From a virus: DNA of 62,858 bases. The DNA lies in IMG/VR virus record IMGVR_UViG_3300025131_005047, positions 1-62,858 of that record. One strand, written 5' to 3'. Made by a program: the position numbers and the translations under genes. Shown here in pieces: positions 53,532 to 62,364 of this stretch. The notes under the pieces are model-generated. The model saw nothing but the letters and a program-made list of their open reading frames with translations. It did not search any database and was not told the DNA's origin. Each line of letters starts with the position of its first letter. The first letter of the stretch is position 1.

Positions 53532-54119
53532 ATGTACTCAACAGAAATGTATTCAGAACCAAAACACATTGTATCTTCATATAATGTAAATGATATAGGT
53601 AAAAGCTTATATGATTTAGTAATCCAACACAAACCATTAAAAATAATAGATTTTGGAGTCCTTTATGGGTACTCCACGGTATGTCTTGCACAAGCTGTAC
53701 ACGATAATGGTTTTGGTGAAATAATTGCGTATGACCTTTTTGAAGATTATGAATATAAGAATGGGGTTAAAGATGTGGTAAAACACAACCTAGATTTTTA
53801 TAAATGTAAACATCTAGTAAAACTAGAACAAAATGATTTCTATAAATGGTTAGATAATCCAACACCGTTTGATTTATTACATGTTGATATTTCTAATACT
53901 GGAGACATTCTAATTGATATAAAAAATAAATTAGGTAAATTCATAGACAATGGTTCTATCGTAGTTTTTGAGGGTGGTGGTGAAATACGGGACAATATTG
54001 CTTGGATGGAAAAATATAACTCTACAAAAATGTTTCCTCTTAAAGAAACACTAAACTATAAAATTATCCGAGAAGAGTATCCTACTCTTTCGGTTTTTAA
54101 AAATAATAAAATACTATAA
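53532..54119 (+). CDS. SAM-dependent methyltransferase (class I, small)
   Basis: A 195-residue protein. The Rossmann glycine motif is IIDFGVLYGYSTVCLA, the acidic SAM-ribose position follows in IIAYDLFEDYE, and LLHVDISNTGD is the motif-IV-like strand. It fits the Methyltransf_24 class often linked to glycan modification. The N-terminus SEPKHIVSSYN and lack of an additional domain point to a small sugar or lipid methylase. Substrate unknown. Confidence 0.65.
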   Translation: MYSTEMYSEPKHIVSSYNVNDIGKSLYDLVIQHKPLKIIDFGVLYGYSTVCLAQAVHDNGFGEIIAYDLFEDYEYKNGVKDVVKHNLDFYKCKHLVKLEQNDFYKWLDNPTPFDLLHVDISNTGDILIDIKNKLGKFIDNGSIVVFEGGGEIRDNIAWMEKYNSTKMFPLKETLNYKIIREEYPTLSVFKNNKIL

Positions 54120-54120
54120 T

Positions 54121-54666
54121 ATGGCACCAATATCCCAACTAGGCCAAGAGGTCTTTGTCCTTAATCAAACTAATCATAAAAAATATGGAACTTTTGTAGA
54201 TGTGGGTGGCGGACATCCCAAACTAATAAATAATACTTTTACATTAGAAAAAGATTATTTATGGTGGGGAATATCTCTAGACATTGGTCCACCATATACT
54301 CATGAATGTGACAAAATGACAATGCAAGAATATATTGATTTTTGGAACTCTGAACGAACTACTCCTATAGTGATTGGTGACGCATTAAAAATAGATTTTG
54401 TAAAACTTTTTGAGGATAATTCTTTGCCTACCACTATTGATTATTTATCTTTAGATTTAGACCCTCCGGTAGTAACTTATGAGTGTCTTAAACTTATTCC
54501 TTTTGATAAATATAAATTTAATATTATAACATTTGAAACAGATTATTATAGAGAAAAAACTACTAGAGAGCCTTCTAGAAAATTATTGGCAAGTCATGGT
54601 TATACACTTGCGACAACCCAAGGTGGTCAATTAGAGCAAGAGGATTGGTATATTAGAAAAGATTAA
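54121..54666 (+). CDS. FkbM-like methyltransferase
   Basis: A 181-residue protein with the N-terminal SQLGQEVFVL, then TFVDVGGGHPKLINNTFTLE and GISLDIGP, typical of FkbM-type SAM methyltransferases, and a central DYLSLDLDPP strand. FkbM relatives O-methylate sugars in surface polysaccharides. It follows another methyltransferase after 1 bp and precedes the ColD-like gene by 2 bp. Confidence 0.7.
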   Translation: MAPISQLGQEVFVLNQTNHKKYGTFVDVGGGHPKLINNTFTLEKDYLWWGISLDIGPPYTHECDKMTMQEYIDFWNSERTTPIVIGDALKIDFVKLFEDNSLPTTIDYLSLDLDPPVVTYECLKLIPFDKYKFNIITFETDYYREKTTREPSRKLLASHGYTLATTQGGQLEQEDWYIRKD

Positions 54667-54668
54667 TT

Positions 54669-55808
54669 ATGATAAAACTAGTAAATGACACTATAAACGA
54701 AAAAGATATAGATAAACTAATTGAATGGTTAAGCACTTATCCTAGACTAACCAAAGGCCCTTTAACTCTAGAATTTGAGAAGAAGTGGTCGAAATGGCTC
54801 GGAGTTGACTTTACTATATTCTGTAACTCCGGCTCATCCGCTAATCTTTTAATGTTGTGGGCACTTATAGAATGTGAAAGAATTAATAGAGATGCAAAAA
54901 TAGTAGTTCCTTCAGCTTCTTGGTCAACAGACCTATCCCCAGTAATACAGTTGGGCATGACACCAATTTTATGTGATGCAAATCTGGAAGACTTGTCAGT
55001 AGATTTAGACCATTTAGAAAGAATATTTAAAGAAACTAATCCAGATGTTTTACTATTAGTCTCTGTTCTAGGGATTGTTCCAAAAATGGATAGAATAATA
55101 GAATTATGTGAAGAACACGATGTAATTCTTTTGGAGGACACTTGTGAAAGTATGGGGTCAAAATACAAAAATAAAAAATTAGGCACATTCGGTATTATGT
55201 CTAGTTTCTCTACCTATTTTGGACACCATATGTCAACTATAGAAGGTGGTTTAATATCTACTAATGATGAAGAATTATATGAAGTCTTAAAATGCATTAG
55301 AAGTCATGGTTGGGATAGAGATTCTAGTAAAGAATATAGTGCACATTTAAGAAGTTCTTGGGATACCTCAGATTTTGATGCATTATACACTTTCTATCAT
55401 GCAGGATTTAATCTAAGGTCTACTGACTTACAATCCTTTATAGGTTTGGGGCAGATTGATAAACTGGATAAAATCTGTTTAAAGCGAAATAAAAATTTTA
55501 AAATTTATAATGAGTTACTATCAGACTTTTTACCTTATATTAAAGATAATGGGTTTATATCTAATTTTGCTTATCCGGTAATAACTAAAGACAGAGATAA
55601 AATTATTAAAAAGCTACAAGATGTTAATATAGAAGTTAGACCTATGATTTGTGGTTCCATGGGTACACAACCCTTCTATGTAAAAAGATTTGGAAAAAAA
55701 GAATTACCTAATGTTTCAATGATTGATAGGTATGGTTTCTACATACCTAACCATCCAGAACTCACTAGGAAACAAATAAATAAAATAGTTAACATAATAA
55801 AAGAATAA
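54669..55808 (+). CDS. ColD/RfbH-like sugar 3-dehydratase (PLP, His in place of Lys)
   Basis: A 379-residue fold-type I PLP protein of the DegT family. At the position of the Schiff-base lysine it has His186 in FSTYFGHHMSTIEGG. A His here is the hallmark of GDP-4-keto-6-deoxymannose 3-dehydratase (ColD) and RfbH-type 3-dehydratases, which remove the 3-OH instead of transaminating. The EDTCESMGS block holds the PLP-contacting Asp156. Downstream Gmd makes the presumed substrate. The product would lead to a 3,6-dideoxy sugar such as colitose. The Lys-type relative at 52.1 kb gives a direct contrast. Confidence 0.82.
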   Translation: MIKLVNDTINEKDIDKLIEWLSTYPRLTKGPLTLEFEKKWSKWLGVDFTIFCNSGSSANLLMLWALIECERINRDAKIVVPSASWSTDLSPVIQLGMTPILCDANLEDLSVDLDHLERIFKETNPDVLLLVSVLGIVPKMDRIIELCEEHDVILLEDTCESMGSKYKNKKLGTFGIMSSFSTYFGHHMSTIEGGLISTNDEELYEVLKCIRSHGWDRDSSKEYSAHLRSSWDTSDFDALYTFYHAGFNLRSTDLQSFIGLGQIDKLDKICLKRNKNFKIYNELLSDFLPYIKDNGFISNFAYPVITKDRDKIIKKLQDVNIEVRPMICGSMGTQPFYVKRFGKKELPNVSMIDRYGFYIPNHPELTRKQINKIVNIIKE

Positions 55809-55811
55809 TAA

Positions 55812-56813
55812 ATGTATATGTTGGGAGACGGTAACAAGAAGAAAGTTGCTTTAATAACAGGAATAAACGGACAAGATGGTTCGTATCTTGCAGAATTATT
55901 ATTAGATAAAGATTACGAAGTATGGGGCATTCTTAAAAGGAATTCTGTTTCAGAAAATCAAACATCTAGAATTTCCGATGAAATATTTAATAGAATAAAT
56001 TTAGAGTATGGAGATATGTTGGATATGCCTTCTTTACTTAAGGTATTACAGAAATGTAATCCAGATGAAATTTATAATCTTGCAGCCCAATCCCATGTAA
56101 GAATAAGTTTTGACCAACCAGTATATACCACACATTCAATAGCAACTGGAACCCTAAATCTTCTTGAATCTATAAAAATTATTTGTCCTAAAACTAAAAT
56201 GTACCAGGCAAGTAGTTCAGAAATGTTTGGTAATAATATCGATGACGATGGGTATCAAAGAGAAACTACTCCTATGAACCCAGTATCTCCTTATGGTTGT
56301 GCAAAAGTTTACGCTTATAACTTATGTAGAAATTATAGAAACTCATATGGAATGTTTGTCTCTAATGGAATTTTATTTAATCATGAGTCCCCTAGAAGGG
56401 GTAGTAATTTTGTAACTGGTAAAGTAGCAAAAGAAGTCGCAAAAATAAAACTAGGGATAACTAATAAATTAAGTTTAGGAAATCTAGAAGCTAGTAGAGA
56501 TTGGGGCCATGCGAAAGATTATGTAAAAGCAATGTGGTTAATACTGCAACAAAATAATCCCGATGATTATGTATGTGCAACTGGAATATCTCATACTGTA
56601 AAAGATTTAGTTTTACATGTTTTTAATAGGGTTGGATTAGATTGGGAAACTTATGTAACTACAAATGAAAAATATTATAGACCTGAAGAATTAAAACATT
56701 TAAAAGGAGATTGTACAAAAATAAAGAATAACTTGAACTGGGCCCCCACGTATACTTTTGAGTCTATGATGGATGAAATGGTGGACTACTGGTTAGATAA
56801 ATTATCAAAATAA
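55812..56813 (+). CDS. gmd: GDP-mannose 4,6-dehydratase
   Basis: A 333-residue extended SDR that makes GDP-4-keto-6-deoxy-D-mannose. Hallmarks: ALITGINGQDGSYLAELLL, YNLAAQSHVRISFDQP, QASSSEMFG, Tyr161/Lys165 in PYGCAKVYAYN, NHESPRRG and LGNLEASRDWGHAKDYV. The size matches the family. It is the entry enzyme for GDP-fucose, GDP-colitose and GDP-perosamine. The adjacent genes encode the follow-on enzymes. Confidence 0.96.
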   Translation: MYMLGDGNKKKVALITGINGQDGSYLAELLLDKDYEVWGILKRNSVSENQTSRISDEIFNRINLEYGDMLDMPSLLKVLQKCNPDEIYNLAAQSHVRISFDQPVYTTHSIATGTLNLLESIKIICPKTKMYQASSSEMFGNNIDDDGYQRETTPMNPVSPYGCAKVYAYNLCRNYRNSYGMFVSNGILFNHESPRRGSNFVTGKVAKEVAKIKLGITNKLSLGNLEASRDWGHAKDYVKAMWLILQQNNPDDYVCATGISHTVKDLVLHVFNRVGLDWETYVTTNEKYYRPEELKHLKGDCTKIKNNLNWAPTYTFESMMDEMVDYWLDKLSK

Positions 56814-56814
56814 A

Positions 56815-57717
56815 ATGAAAAGATTAATTACTGGAGGAAGTGGACTTGTTGGTTCTACTATAGATGCAGAGATAAAATTAGGGTCTCGTGATGGTGATTT
56901 AAGAAAATGGTCACAAGTACAAAATATTTTTGAAACCCACAAACCAACTCACGTAATTCATTGCGCTGCTCGTGTTGGGGGAGTTGGTGGCAATATAAAA
57001 GCTAAAGGGGAATTCTTTTATGATAATATAATGATAAACACGAATGTTTTAGAAGCGTGTAGATTATATAATGTAAAAAAAGTTGTTTCTTTTTTATCTA
57101 CCTGTATATTTCCAGATTCTATTGATTATCCATTAACGGAGAAAAAGATTCATCTGGGTGCTCCTCATTGGTCTAATTATGGTTATGCTTATTCTAAAAG
57201 AATGTTAGACGTACAAACTGAAGTATATAGAGACCAATATAATGTAAATTTTGTAAGTGTTATACCCACCAACATTTATGGTCCAAATGATAATTTTAAT
57301 CTCGATAATGGACATGTTATTCCGTCACTTATTCACAAATGTTATTTAGCTAAAATAAATAACAGTGACTTTGAGGTGTGGGGTAGTGGTAATCCTTTAA
57401 GAGAATTTATATACTCTAAAGATATTGGTAAACTAACTAATTGGGCATTAGAAAATTATGACGAGTCTGAACCTATAATCTTCTCAACGTCTCAGGAAAT
57501 ATCTATTAAAAATTTGGTTGGGTTGATAGTAGATAATATGAAGTTTACTGGTAAAGTGGTATTTGATACGACCAAACCAGAAGGTCAATTTAGGAAACCT
57601 GCGGATAACTCCAAACTAAAAAGTTATTTGCCTGATTTTGAATTTACTTCAGTAGAAACTGGAATTAAAGAAACTGTTGAGTGGTTTATAACAAATTATG
57701 AAAATTGTAGAAAATAA
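56815..57717 (+). CDS. fcl: GDP-L-fucose synthase (epimerase/reductase)
   Basis: A 300-residue extended SDR that converts GDP-4-keto-6-deoxymannose to GDP-L-fucose. RLITGGSGLVGS is the NADPH site; HCAARVGGVGGN, STCIFP (Ser95, Cys97), Tyr124/Lys128 in YAYSK, and NGHVIPSLIHK (His) match the catalytic positions of the E. coli enzyme. A ColC-type reductase acting on the 3-deoxy intermediate has the same fold, so it might serve the colitose branch instead or as well. Confidence 0.9.
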   Translation: MKRLITGGSGLVGSTIDAEIKLGSRDGDLRKWSQVQNIFETHKPTHVIHCAARVGGVGGNIKAKGEFFYDNIMINTNVLEACRLYNVKKVVSFLSTCIFPDSIDYPLTEKKIHLGAPHWSNYGYAYSKRMLDVQTEVYRDQYNVNFVSVIPTNIYGPNDNFNLDNGHVIPSLIHKCYLAKINNSDFEVWGSGNPLREFIYSKDIGKLTNWALENYDESEPIIFSTSQEISIKNLVGLIVDNMKFTGKVVFDTTKPEGQFRKPADNSKLKSYLPDFEFTSVETGIKETVEWFITNYENCRK

Positions 57718-57722
57718 ATAAA

Positions 57723-58472
57723 TTGGGAAAACGGAATAAAAAATTAAGTAAAGAAGAAAAACAGGAGGTAGAAGCATGGATTTACCAAAATAATACAGAA
57801 GAAAGTAGAATGACTGACACTATGACAATAAATGTTAAGTGTAAAACAGTCAATCAAAAATCATTAGTAAATTCTATAAAAGAAAATGAAGTAACTATAT
57901 GTTCTGGACCAGCAGGTACTGGTAAAACATATTTAGCATGTGCAGAAGCATTAAAACTTATTAAACGTTATGCTAAATATAGAAAAATAATTATAGTGAA
58001 GTCTGTAACCACACTTAAAAATGAAGAGATAGGATTTCTAAAAGGTGGGTTACGTGAGAAAATGGAACCGTTTATGTTTTCTTTTGTTCATAATTTTGAA
58101 AAATTAATAGGACAAACTATAACCTCAAGACTACGAGAATTAAAAACTATAGAAGAAATGCCTATAGCATATATGAGAGGCATTAATTTAGATAGGTCTG
58201 TTATTATTATAGATGAAGCACAAAATATATCTCAAGACAATATAAGAACTATAATGACTAGGCTTGGAAAAGACTCTAAAATGATATTTTTAGGGGATGA
58301 GAGACAACAAGATTCTAAAGGAGGCAATGGCTTAACTTTTCTTATGGACCACTTTACTGATATAGAAGAAATAGGTTGTGTACAATTTAATAAATCAGAT
58401 GTTGTAAGAAATCCATTGATTGCTAAAATAGAAAGAGTTTTTGATTCTTTACAAAATAGAAAAAAACTTTAA
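57723..58472 (+). CDS. phoH: PhoH-like P-loop ATPase
   Basis: A 249-residue protein with TICSGPAGTGKTYLA (Walker A 62-69), a central VKSVTTLKNEEIGFLKGGL block, VIIIDEAQNIS (Walker B, Asp164-Glu165) and FLGDERQQD, the PhoH signature. The family are ATPase/helicase-like proteins common in marine phages; their function in infection is not settled. The start is TTG at 57723, 5 bp after fcl; the first 30 residues are polar and may not belong to the core. Confidence 0.9.
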   Translation: MGKRNKKLSKEEKQEVEAWIYQNNTEESRMTDTMTINVKCKTVNQKSLVNSIKENEVTICSGPAGTGKTYLACAEALKLIKRYAKYRKIIIVKSVTTLKNEEIGFLKGGLREKMEPFMFSFVHNFEKLIGQTITSRLRELKTIEEMPIAYMRGINLDRSVIIIDEAQNISQDNIRTIMTRLGKDSKMIFLGDERQQDSKGGNGLTFLMDHFTDIEEIGCVQFNKSDVVRNPLIAKIERVFDSLQNRKKL

Positions 58473-58480
58473 CTTTAACT

Positions 58481-59065
58481 ATGCGAATTGGAATAACAAT
58501 AAACGGTGTTTTACGTGATACTTTACAAAAAGTAATATCAACCTACAATCGATATAATGAAACAGAATTAAAAGTAGAAGAATTAGAAAGCCTAAATCTT
58601 TTAGAATACCTTAACTTTGAAACTGAGGAAGAGTTATTAGAGTGGATGTATGTCGAATGTCCTATGGAGATATTTGGTAACGGTGTTGCTTTAAGTGATA
58701 ATATATTTAATACTCTTAATACTTTTTATAAAGATTTTAGAGACGAACATGAACTTGTTATATTGTCTGAAGAAATAGAAAAATCTAAATCCGCTACTCT
58801 ATTTTTCTTGGCAAAATATGGTTGTCTTATAGATAATATTAAATTTTTTGGTTTAAATTCATTCTATAATAAGGCATGGGAAGATATTGATGTGTTATTA
58901 ACCACTGATTCCCAATTACTGTTACAAAAACCAGATAATAAAAAAAGTATAAAAATAGAAAATAGATTTAATAAAGAAATTAATTCAGACTTTACAATAA
59001 GTGAATTAGAACAAATATTTGATTTAAGCATATTTAAAAATGAAAAGGAAGAAATTACAGAGTGA
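58481..59065 (+). CDS. HAD-like protein with degenerate active site
   Basis: A 194-residue protein. The start MRIGITINGVLRD matches the first strand and motif I of 5'(3')-nucleotidase-type HAD enzymes (usually IDIDGVLRD), but both catalytic Asp positions are Thr6 and Asn8. Later blocks remain recognisable: LVILSEEIEKSKSATLFFLAKYG and DVLLTTDSQLLL. It is probably a non-catalytic HAD fold, perhaps binding a nucleotide or a partner. It overlaps the next gene by 26 bp. Confidence 0.6.
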   Translation: MRIGITINGVLRDTLQKVISTYNRYNETELKVEELESLNLLEYLNFETEEELLEWMYVECPMEIFGNGVALSDNIFNTLNTFYKDFRDEHELVILSEEIEKSKSATLFFLAKYGCLIDNIKFFGLNSFYNKAWEDIDVLLTTDSQLLLQKPDNKKSIKIENRFNKEINSDFTISELEQIFDLSIFKNEKEEITE

Positions 59066-59354
59066 ACTAAGTAATCTACAATTAGATATCGTAGGTGTCC
59101 CAATGTATGTGGATGTCGATGAATTCATAAATTTAGTTACCACACATAGTACTAAAAAAGACGATGACGACTCTTTACAGATAAATGCACCTAAATATGA
59201 AATCTTAAGATTGCTGTTGGATGTTGTTTTGAGTGATAACGAAATAGTAGATGATACTCTAGGTATTAGAGCTTTACGAAACTCAACAATTCCTTTTAAA
59301 TTAACTCTTAATACACTAATAAACTATAATATAATAAAAGAAATTAAAAATTAA
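59040..59354 (+). CDS. Small protein of unknown function
   Basis: A 104-residue protein with an acidic middle (THSTKKDDDDSLQ) and helical C-terminal half (YEILRLLLDVVLSDNEIVDD, FKLTLNTLINYNIIKEI). No family is recognised. It overlaps both neighbours (26 bp and 1 bp), so expression is coupled to the HAD-like gene and the following glycosyltransferase. Confidence 0.55.
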   Translation: MKRKKLQSELSNLQLDIVGVPMYVDVDEFINLVTTHSTKKDDDDSLQINAPKYEILRLLLDVVLSDNEIVDDTLGIRALRNSTIPFKLTLNTLINYNIIKEIKN

Positions 59355-60430
59355 TGGAAAATTCAAACGAAAAAAATCCAAAAGAACAATTAGAAAAAGC
59401 TTTGAACTCTTTAAATGCTAAGGAGAACAAATTTTATTTTTTGGTGCAGGACACCAAAGGAGTGCAGCGAGCGTCTGTAGCTACAACCTATGAATTTGTT
59501 AAAATTTTAACAGAAGATGGGTATAACGCTTTTATTTTACATGAGAAGAATGACTATCATAGTGTTGGTGAGTGGTTGGGTGAAGAATATCCTTCCTTGC
59601 CTCACGCATCTATAGAATCGCAGGAACTATCGGTAGGGCCTGCAGATTTCTTAATCATACCAGAAGTATTTGGGCATGTATTAGACCAAACAAAAGAAAT
59701 GCCTTGTACTAGAATAGTATTTTGTCAGTCATATGATTACGTATTTGAAATGTTGCCTCCAGGATTTACATGGGGCATGATGAATGTAAGTAATGTAATA
59801 ACTACTGGGGAGGCACCTACAAAATTCTTAAACGGAATATTTCCTAACCTAGATATACAACAAATAAATCTAGGAATTCCAGAATATTTTATTCCTAGTG
59901 AGAAACCAAAAATGCCAGTAGTAACTATCCATACTAGAGAACCTAGAGAAACTATGAAAATAGTTAAATCTTTTTATGTTAAATTTCCTCAATTTAAATG
60001 GATTACATTTAGAGATATGAGAGGTTTGTCAAGAAGTGAATTTGCAAAAGCTTTAAGTGAGTCATGTGTTAGTGTGTGGGTAGATGATATTAGTGGCTTT
60101 GGGACATTTCCATTAGAATCTATGAAATGTGGTTCTCCAGTTATAGGTAAGGTTCCGCATTTAAAACCTGATTGGTTAACTGAAGACAATGGATTCTGGA
60201 CATTTGACCCCAACCAAATAATTGATGTTTTATCTTCTTACCTTAAAAATTGGCTAGAGGATGCTATACCCGCTGAATTATACCAAAAAATGGCTGAAAC
60301 AATTAAACCGTACAATATGGAAGACCAAAAAAGAAAAGTTTTAGAAACCTTTGGAACTTATCAAGAAGAAAAAACAAAACAGTTAGAAGTACAACTGAAT
60401 AAACTACAACCAGTAGAAGAAACAAAATAA
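59354..60430 (+). CDS. Glycosyltransferase, GT4-like
   Basis: A 358-residue GT-B-type protein. The N-terminal domain has KFYFLVQDTKGVQRAS and ADFLIIPEVFG; the C-terminal domain has SCVSVWVDDISGFGTFPLESMKCGSPVIG, with the E-x7-E-type donor motif simplified to FPLESMKCG, and a Glu/Lys-rich tail. It may act on structural proteins or host glycans. It lies directly upstream of a GT2-type gene. Confidence 0.75.
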   Translation: MENSNEKNPKEQLEKALNSLNAKENKFYFLVQDTKGVQRASVATTYEFVKILTEDGYNAFILHEKNDYHSVGEWLGEEYPSLPHASIESQELSVGPADFLIIPEVFGHVLDQTKEMPCTRIVFCQSYDYVFEMLPPGFTWGMMNVSNVITTGEAPTKFLNGIFPNLDIQQINLGIPEYFIPSEKPKMPVVTIHTREPRETMKIVKSFYVKFPQFKWITFRDMRGLSRSEFAKALSESCVSVWVDDISGFGTFPLESMKCGSPVIGKVPHLKPDWLTEDNGFWTFDPNQIIDVLSSYLKNWLEDAIPAELYQKMAETIKPYNMEDQKRKVLETFGTYQEEKTKQLEVQLNKLQPVEETK

Positions 60431-60438
60431 ATATAAAA

Positions 60439-61239
60439 ATGAAAGATATTACAGTTATAATTCCAATTAACGATATTGCTCAAACAAACTTTTCACAGTT
60501 GTTTGATACCGCAATAAAAAGTTTAAATACCCAAGCAACACAAGCAGAAAAAATAATAGTTGTACATTGTGAGTGTCCTGGTGTTGGACAATGGTTAGAT
60601 AATTATGATTTTGGTGAATTAGATGTCACTATTATTAAAAATACAGGAGACACAGATTTTTGTAGTCAGATAAATTTTGCCGCTGAAAAGGTAGAGACTA
60701 AATGGTTCTCTATTTTAGAATTTGATGATGAATATTCTAATATTTGGTTTAAAAATGTCAAAGAATATATGGATTCTTATACTGAGATTGGTATATTCCT
60801 TCCTTTAGTTTTAGATGTAGATGTTGAAGGAAACTTCATTAATTTTACTAATGAAGCTTGTTGGGCTATGAATTTCACAGAAAAGTTAGGGTATCTAGAT
60901 AATGGAGCTTTATTAAATTACCAAAATTTCCAAACTAGTGGAGCGGTATTTAAAACTGAAGATTTTACAAGTATCGGAGGGTTTAAACCTGGCATAAAAT
61001 TAACTTTTGTTTATGAATTTTTACTAAGAGCTACATATAATGATGTAAAAGTAATGACAGTACCTAAGGTAGGATATAAACATACAAACATGAGAGCTGG
61101 GTCTTTATTTTGGGAATATAAAAATAATGACAGGACTCAAATAGGTTCTGATGAAGCTAAATTCTGGATTGATACGGCTAAGAAAGAATATTTCTTTAAA
61201 GACGATAGAAATATAATATACGAAGAAAGTGTAAATTAG
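60439..61239 (+). CDS. Glycosyltransferase, GT2-like
   Basis: A 266-residue protein: DITVIIPINDIAQTN, AEKIIVVHCECPG, then WFSILEFDDEYSNIWF as the metal-binding DxD-like motif, and SGAVFKTEDFTSIGGF. It ends 6 bp before the late sigma factor gene. The GT2-like fold is clear but the motif is diverged (EFDDE). Similar proteins occur near structural genes of T4-type phages. Confidence 0.7.
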   Translation: MKDITVIIPINDIAQTNFSQLFDTAIKSLNTQATQAEKIIVVHCECPGVGQWLDNYDFGELDVTIIKNTGDTDFCSQINFAAEKVETKWFSILEFDDEYSNIWFKNVKEYMDSYTEIGIFLPLVLDVDVEGNFINFTNEACWAMNFTEKLGYLDNGALLNYQNFQTSGAVFKTEDFTSIGGFKPGIKLTFVYEFLLRATYNDVKVMTVPKVGYKHTNMRAGSLFWEYKNNDRTQIGSDEAKFWIDTAKKEYFFKDDRNIIYEESVN

Positions 61240-61245
61240 GATATT

Positions 61246-61944
61246 GTGCCTAGAAAACCCACAAAAAAAATGTATTTCGGGGAACCTCAAGAGGCAGCGG
61301 TTAGAATGTTTTTGACCGCTACTACTTTTACTGAACGTAATGAGGTATATAGAAATTATTTATACCATCCTTTAAATAAGATGATTGAAAGTATAATTAG
61401 AAGATATAAACTCTATAGAAAGGGTCTGGTATTTGAAGATATTCATGCTGACACACTATCTTTTCTTATTACTAAAGCTGATAAATTTAAACCGGCAAAA
61501 GGAAAAAAAGCGTATTCTTATTTTGGGACTATCTGTAAAAATTATTTAATGGGTCAAATCATAAAAGACCAGAAAGAACAAAATAGGTCAATAGCTTATG
61601 AGGACATATCAACAAGTATGGAGAATGATGAAAGGTATGCTTATGTGGACCACGTAGAAACCGTAGCAACAACTGAAATAATCAAAAAATTAATAGATGA
61701 GATTGAATCTTTTATGTTAATTACACCACTAAATGAAAATGAAACTAAAATAGGATTTGCTTTAATAGATATTTTTAGTAATTACGAACAGGTTTTTGTA
61801 CACGGCAAAAGTAATAAATTCAATAAAAACCTTGTATTACTTTCACTTAGAGAAATGACAAACCTAACAACTAAAGAGATTAGAGCGGCCTTAAAAAAGT
61901 ATAGAAACATATATTCAGAACTTTCCAGTAAAATGCGTAATTAA
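61246..61944 (+). CDS. 55: Late transcription sigma factor (T4 gp55-like)
   Basis: A 232-residue protein. A region-2-like helical block (HPLNKMIESIIRRYKLYRKG, SFLITKADKFKPAKGKKAYSYFGTICKNYLMGQ) matches phage late sigma factors that direct host RNA polymerase to TATAAATA. The C-terminal part (LVLLSLREMTNLTTKEIRAALKKYRN) resembles a weak DNA-binding helix-turn-helix. Its presence explains the TATAAATA elements upstream of structural genes. The start is GTG at 61246. Confidence 0.75.
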   Translation: MPRKPTKKMYFGEPQEAAVRMFLTATTFTERNEVYRNYLYHPLNKMIESIIRRYKLYRKGLVFEDIHADTLSFLITKADKFKPAKGKKAYSYFGTICKNYLMGQIIKDQKEQNRSIAYEDISTSMENDERYAYVDHVETVATTEIIKKLIDEIESFMLITPLNENETKIGFALIDIFSNYEQVFVHGKSNKFNKNLVLLSLREMTNLTTKEIRAALKKYRNIYSELSSKMRN

Positions 61945-61963
61945 ATACCCCTCAAGGTATTTA
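61942..61963 (+). other. Stem-loop after the sigma factor gene
   Basis: TAAATACC and GGTATTTA form a perfect 8-bp stem with a 6-base loop (CCTCAA). The sigma factor stop codon forms the first bases. No U-run follows, so it is not a standard terminator. It could stabilise the mRNA 3' end or be a processing or protein-binding site. Confidence 0.4.
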
Positions 61964-61992
61964 TGGTAATAAACCAAATAAAATTTTTTATC

Positions 61993-62364
61993 ATGCCTAG
62001 ACCAAAGAAAAAACAAATAACATTTAAAAAAGAAAGTGTTCTTGCTTTAATGCAAGAAATTTATAATGAATGTGTAGAACAAAGAAATACAGCAATTAGA
62101 ATACAAAATAAAATGTTAAGTTTTATGCAAGGACCTGAAGACTTACACTTATTGGGCCCTGTAATAAAAGAACAACAAAAAATAATTGATTCTGCTATAG
62201 AGAAAAAAATACAACTATCTAAATTACAAAGTACATTATTAAGTAAAAGTTTTGCCACCAACAAAGATTCAGCGTCATTAAGTATTGATGATAAAGAAGC
62301 TCTAAACGCATTACTCCAAGAGAAGGATGACGGAGATTCTACAACCAACCAATACGAAATATAA
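61993..62364 (+). CDS. Small helical phage protein (terminase-small-subunit position)
   Basis: A 123-residue protein. The start PRPKKKQITFKKES is basic, and the rest is helical (VLALMQEIYNECVEQRNTAI, VIKEQQKIIDSAIEKKIQ). I chose the ATG at 61993 over an upstream in-frame ATG at 61963, which would add hydrophobic residues that overlap the stem-loop. Small basic/coiled-coil proteins in this position are often small terminase or structural accessory proteins; no family is established. Confidence 0.5.
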   Translation: MPRPKKKQITFKKESVLALMQEIYNECVEQRNTAIRIQNKMLSFMQGPEDLHLLGPVIKEQQKIIDSAIEKKIQLSKLQSTLLSKSFATNKDSASLSIDDKEALNALLQEKDDGDSTTNQYEI

